Source: Bacillota bacterium
Lineage (GTDB): Bacteria; Bacillota; Clostridia; Christensenellales; CAG-138
Assembly: GCA_023416175.1 (NCBI GenBank)
Contig: JAEZIE010000229.1
Span: forward strand, 1-6,788
Length of the DNA: 6,788 nucleotides
Direction of reading: 5' to 3'
The number at the start of each line of letters is the position of its first letter. The stretch's first letter is position 1. A program made the translations under genes and the position numbers. Positions 5,309 through 6,788 of the stretch are shown piece after piece. The notes beneath the pieces were generated by a model. It was given only the letters and a program-made list of their open reading frames with translations. It ran no database searches and had not been told where the DNA came from.

Positions 5309-5345
5309 GCGCAGCGGCTTTGATACCAAGGCCGCTGCGCTTTTT
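5309..5345 (+). terminator. Strong intercistronic terminator or RNA-stabilising hairpin between oppA and oppB
   Basis: GCGCAGCGGC (5309-5318) and GCCGCTGCGC (5331-5340) form a perfect 10-bp stem with a 12-base loop, followed directly by TTTTT (5341-5345). This is a textbook intrinsic terminator, 30 bases past the oppA stop. Because oppB lies just downstream with no obvious new promoter, it probably lets only part of the transcription through and protects the oppA mRNA 3' end. The result would be more binding protein than permease. Confidence 0.88.
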
Positions 5346-5384
5346 CCATAACACGGTAAAACCAACTGTAAAAGAGGGAACACA

Positions 5385-6413
5385 GTGCAACACTATGTAT
5401 TAAAACGCGTGCTCATCTCGGTGTTTACCCTATTGGCCATTACCCTGGTACTGTTTGCCCTGCTGCGGTTAATGCCCGGTTCGCCCTTCAATGATGAAAA
5501 ACTCAAAGAAGACCAGCGGGTGGCGCTCAACGCAAAATACGGGCTGGATAAACCGCTGTACGTACAGTTCGGCCGGTATGTCTTCAACCTGGTTCAGGGC
5601 GACTATGGGGTGAGCTATAACATCAGCAAAAATACGCCCATCAGCCAGCTTGTTCAATCGCGCTTGCCGGTAAGCATCAAGGTCGGCGGCATGGCCGTGG
5701 GAGGCGGAGCCTTAATCGGCCTTCTTTTGGGCATTGTCGCGGCGCTCAACCACAGGACCATCATAGACAACATCTGTACCGTTATCTCGGTCTTAGGCGT
5801 TTCGGTTCCAAGCTATGTATTCGCGTTGACGCTCAGCTATACACTGGGCTTTAAGCTTACGTGGCTGCCGATGCTATATAACATGAAAGACCCCTTCATC
5901 TCCAGCATTATGCCCAGCATTGCCTTAAGCATGTTCACCATGGCCTCCATCGCGCGGTTCACCCGAAACGAAATGCTGGAGGTTTTAAGCAGCGAATACA
6001 TGCTGCTTGCGGAAAGCAAGGGAATCACCGGCGCGCCGCTCATCCTGCGCCATGCGCTCAGAAACGCGCTCATCCCCATCATCACGGTATTGGCTCCGCT
6101 GATTGTGGACTTGATGACGGGAAGCCTGGTAGTGGAGAAGATATTCTCCATTCCAGGGGTGGGGAGCCTTCTTGTTACGGCTATTCAGTCCAACGACTAC
6201 AACGTAGTCATTGCGCTTAGTTTTATTTACAGCGCCATGTACATCGGCATCATGCTGGTGGTGGATATCCTGTATGGCGTCATCGACCCCCGCATCCGCC
6301 TGTCCAAGGACGGCGAAGGCGGCGCCAGCGGCCGCCTTGGATTTTTTGCGCGGTGGGCTCGGGTGCTGGGTATCAAAAAACGGAAGGCGGTGAGCATGCA
6401 TGGAGTCAACTAA
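5385..6413 (+). CDS. oppB: Oligopeptide ABC transporter permease (OppB-like)
   Basis: This 342-residue inner subunit is one half of the peptide channel. Membrane segments fall at about 11-29, 100-121, 133-155, 171-189, 227-247 and 273-298, the usual six of OppB/DppB. The cytoplasmic EAA loop that docks the ATPase is at 204-231 (EYMLLAESKG, then RHALRNALIP), with the key glycine at G213. The N-terminal motif LRLMPGSPF (27-35) and the segment FSIPGVG (254-260) are also typical. Most relatives end shortly after DPRIRL (301-306 here). This one carries about 36 extra residues, glycine-rich then basic (KKRK). The start is GTG, with AGAGGGAA (5373-5380) at proper spacing. The gene end overlaps the oppC start by 14 bases, implying translational coupling. 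Opp rather than Dpp or Nik specificity is inferred from the neighbours and the OppC N-terminus. Confidence 0.92.
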   Translation: MQHYVLKRVLISVFTLLAITLVLFALLRLMPGSPFNDEKLKEDQRVALNAKYGLDKPLYVQFGRYVFNLVQGDYGVSYNISKNTPISQLVQSRLPVSIKVGGMAVGGGALIGLLLGIVAALNHRTIIDNICTVISVLGVSVPSYVFALTLSYTLGFKLTWLPMLYNMKDPFISSIMPSIALSMFTMASIARFTRNEMLEVLSSEYMLLAESKGITGAPLILRHALRNALIPIITVLAPLIVDLMTGSLVVEKIFSIPGVGSLLVTAIQSNDYNVVIALSFIYSAMYIGIMLVVDILYGVIDPRIRLSKDGEGGASGRLGFFARWARVLGIKKRKAVSMHGVN

Positions 6414-6788
6414 AGCTGGCCAAATGCCCGACGGCTTCACTTTTTTGCCGAACGATTTTGAACTCATTGGCGGCGAGCCGGAAGCCCAGATCGACTCCGG
6501 CTTCTCCAGCGACACCTATTGGAAGGACGTTTTCCATCGGTTCGTTTCCAACAAAGGAGCGGTTGTGGCGCTCTTCGTCATTCTGCTTATCGTCCTGTTC
6601 GCCATCATAGGGCCGGCCATGAGCGGGTACAGCTACTCCGATCAGATGCTATCCCAGAAGAACCTTGCGCCCCGCGTACCAGGTTTGGAGAGTATCGGGA
6701 TATTCAACGGCAACGAGTCTTTGCATACCACCAGCGGCTCCAAATTGATCAATGGGTATCAGGACAAAGGGCTCACCGACGTTTACTA
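6400..6788 (+). CDS. oppC: Oligopeptide ABC transporter permease (OppC-like), N-terminal part, cut by window end
   Basis: The frame runs open from an ATG at 6400 to the window end (129 codons plus two bases), so about the first two-fifths of an OppC protein of usual length is present. A long hydrophilic N-terminus (1-45) leads into SNKGAVVALFV (50-60) and a first membrane segment at about 54-75, ending GPAMSGYSY. It continues with LAPRVPGLESIGIFNG (89-104) and YQDKGLTDVY (120-129). This is the conserved OppC N-terminal domain that precedes the main permease fold. The start overlaps oppB by 14 bases. It is served by AGGCGGTGA (6385-6393), one base off a perfect site, lying inside the oppB coding sequence. 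OppC pairs with OppB to form the channel; the ATPase genes would be expected beyond the window. Confidence 0.9.
   Translation, partial: MESTKAGQMPDGFTFLPNDFELIGGEPEAQIDSGFSSDTYWKDVFHRFVSNKGAVVALFVILLIVLFAIIGPAMSGYSYSDQMLSQKNLAPRVPGLESIGIFNGNESLHTTSGSKLINGYQDKGLTDVY

Noticed and set aside
5985..6515. A 176-codon minus-strand frame across the oppB/oppC junction
   Set aside because: It overlaps two certain permease genes and shows no recognisable domain; a shadow frame.
1..6788. CRISPR arrays, tRNA or rRNA genes, insertion sequences, phage genes, toxin-antitoxin pairs
   Set aside because: No regularly spaced repeats, no cloverleaf or rRNA-like sequence, no transposase or integrase-like frames and no paired small genes with such features were seen on either strand.

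Overview
The window most likely comes from a spore-forming, low-to-medium GC Gram-positive bacterium of the Clostridia type. Four things point that way. It carries an alpha/beta-type small acid-soluble spore protein of the SspF kind. Ribosome binding sites are strong AAGGAGG-type sequences, and TTG and GTG starts are used. A Firmicute-style LexA box (AAAC-N4-GTTC) sits in front of a DinB polymerase. The oligopeptide-binding protein is a lipoprotein with a Gram-positive style lipobox. No genus can be named from this sequence.

Layout: (1) Positions 1-151 are upstream DNA with no certain gene. (2) 152-697 (+) encodes a small flavodoxin-fold flavoprotein with a four-cysteine cluster. This part is visibly more AT-rich (about 35-43% GC in hand-counted lines) than the right half (about 58% in one sampled oppA line). 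(3) 698-860 is a convergent intergenic region with two hairpins that probably terminate transcription from both sides. (4) 860-1030 (-) is the sspF-like spore protein, with a forespore sigma-G-like promoter at 1115-1145 and a leader containing a hairpin. (5) 1031-1327 is a divergent intergenic region with two overlapping candidate small ORFs. (6) 1328-1945 (+) encodes a secreted LysM-CAP protein. (7) 2053-3349 (+) is dinB with a very good vegetative promoter and a LexA-type operator. (8) 3442-6788 (+) is an oligopeptide ABC transporter operon: promoter, leader terminator or attenuator, oppA-like lipoprotein, intercistronic terminator hairpin, oppB-like permease, then the start of an oppC-like permease cut by the window end.

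How the genes work together: only the opp genes form an evident functional unit (peptide capture plus membrane channel; the second permease is incomplete and the ATPases would lie downstream). The sspF-like gene and possibly the LysM-CAP gene belong to sporulation or the cell envelope. dinB is a stand-alone SOS gene.

I see no phage, IS element, CRISPR array, tRNA or rRNA, and no convincing new multi-gene system. The most interesting material is regulatory: the promoter followed at once by a terminator ahead of oppA, the dinB SOS promoter, the sigma-G-like promoter and structured leader of the sspF-like gene, and the small ORFs near 1160-1280.
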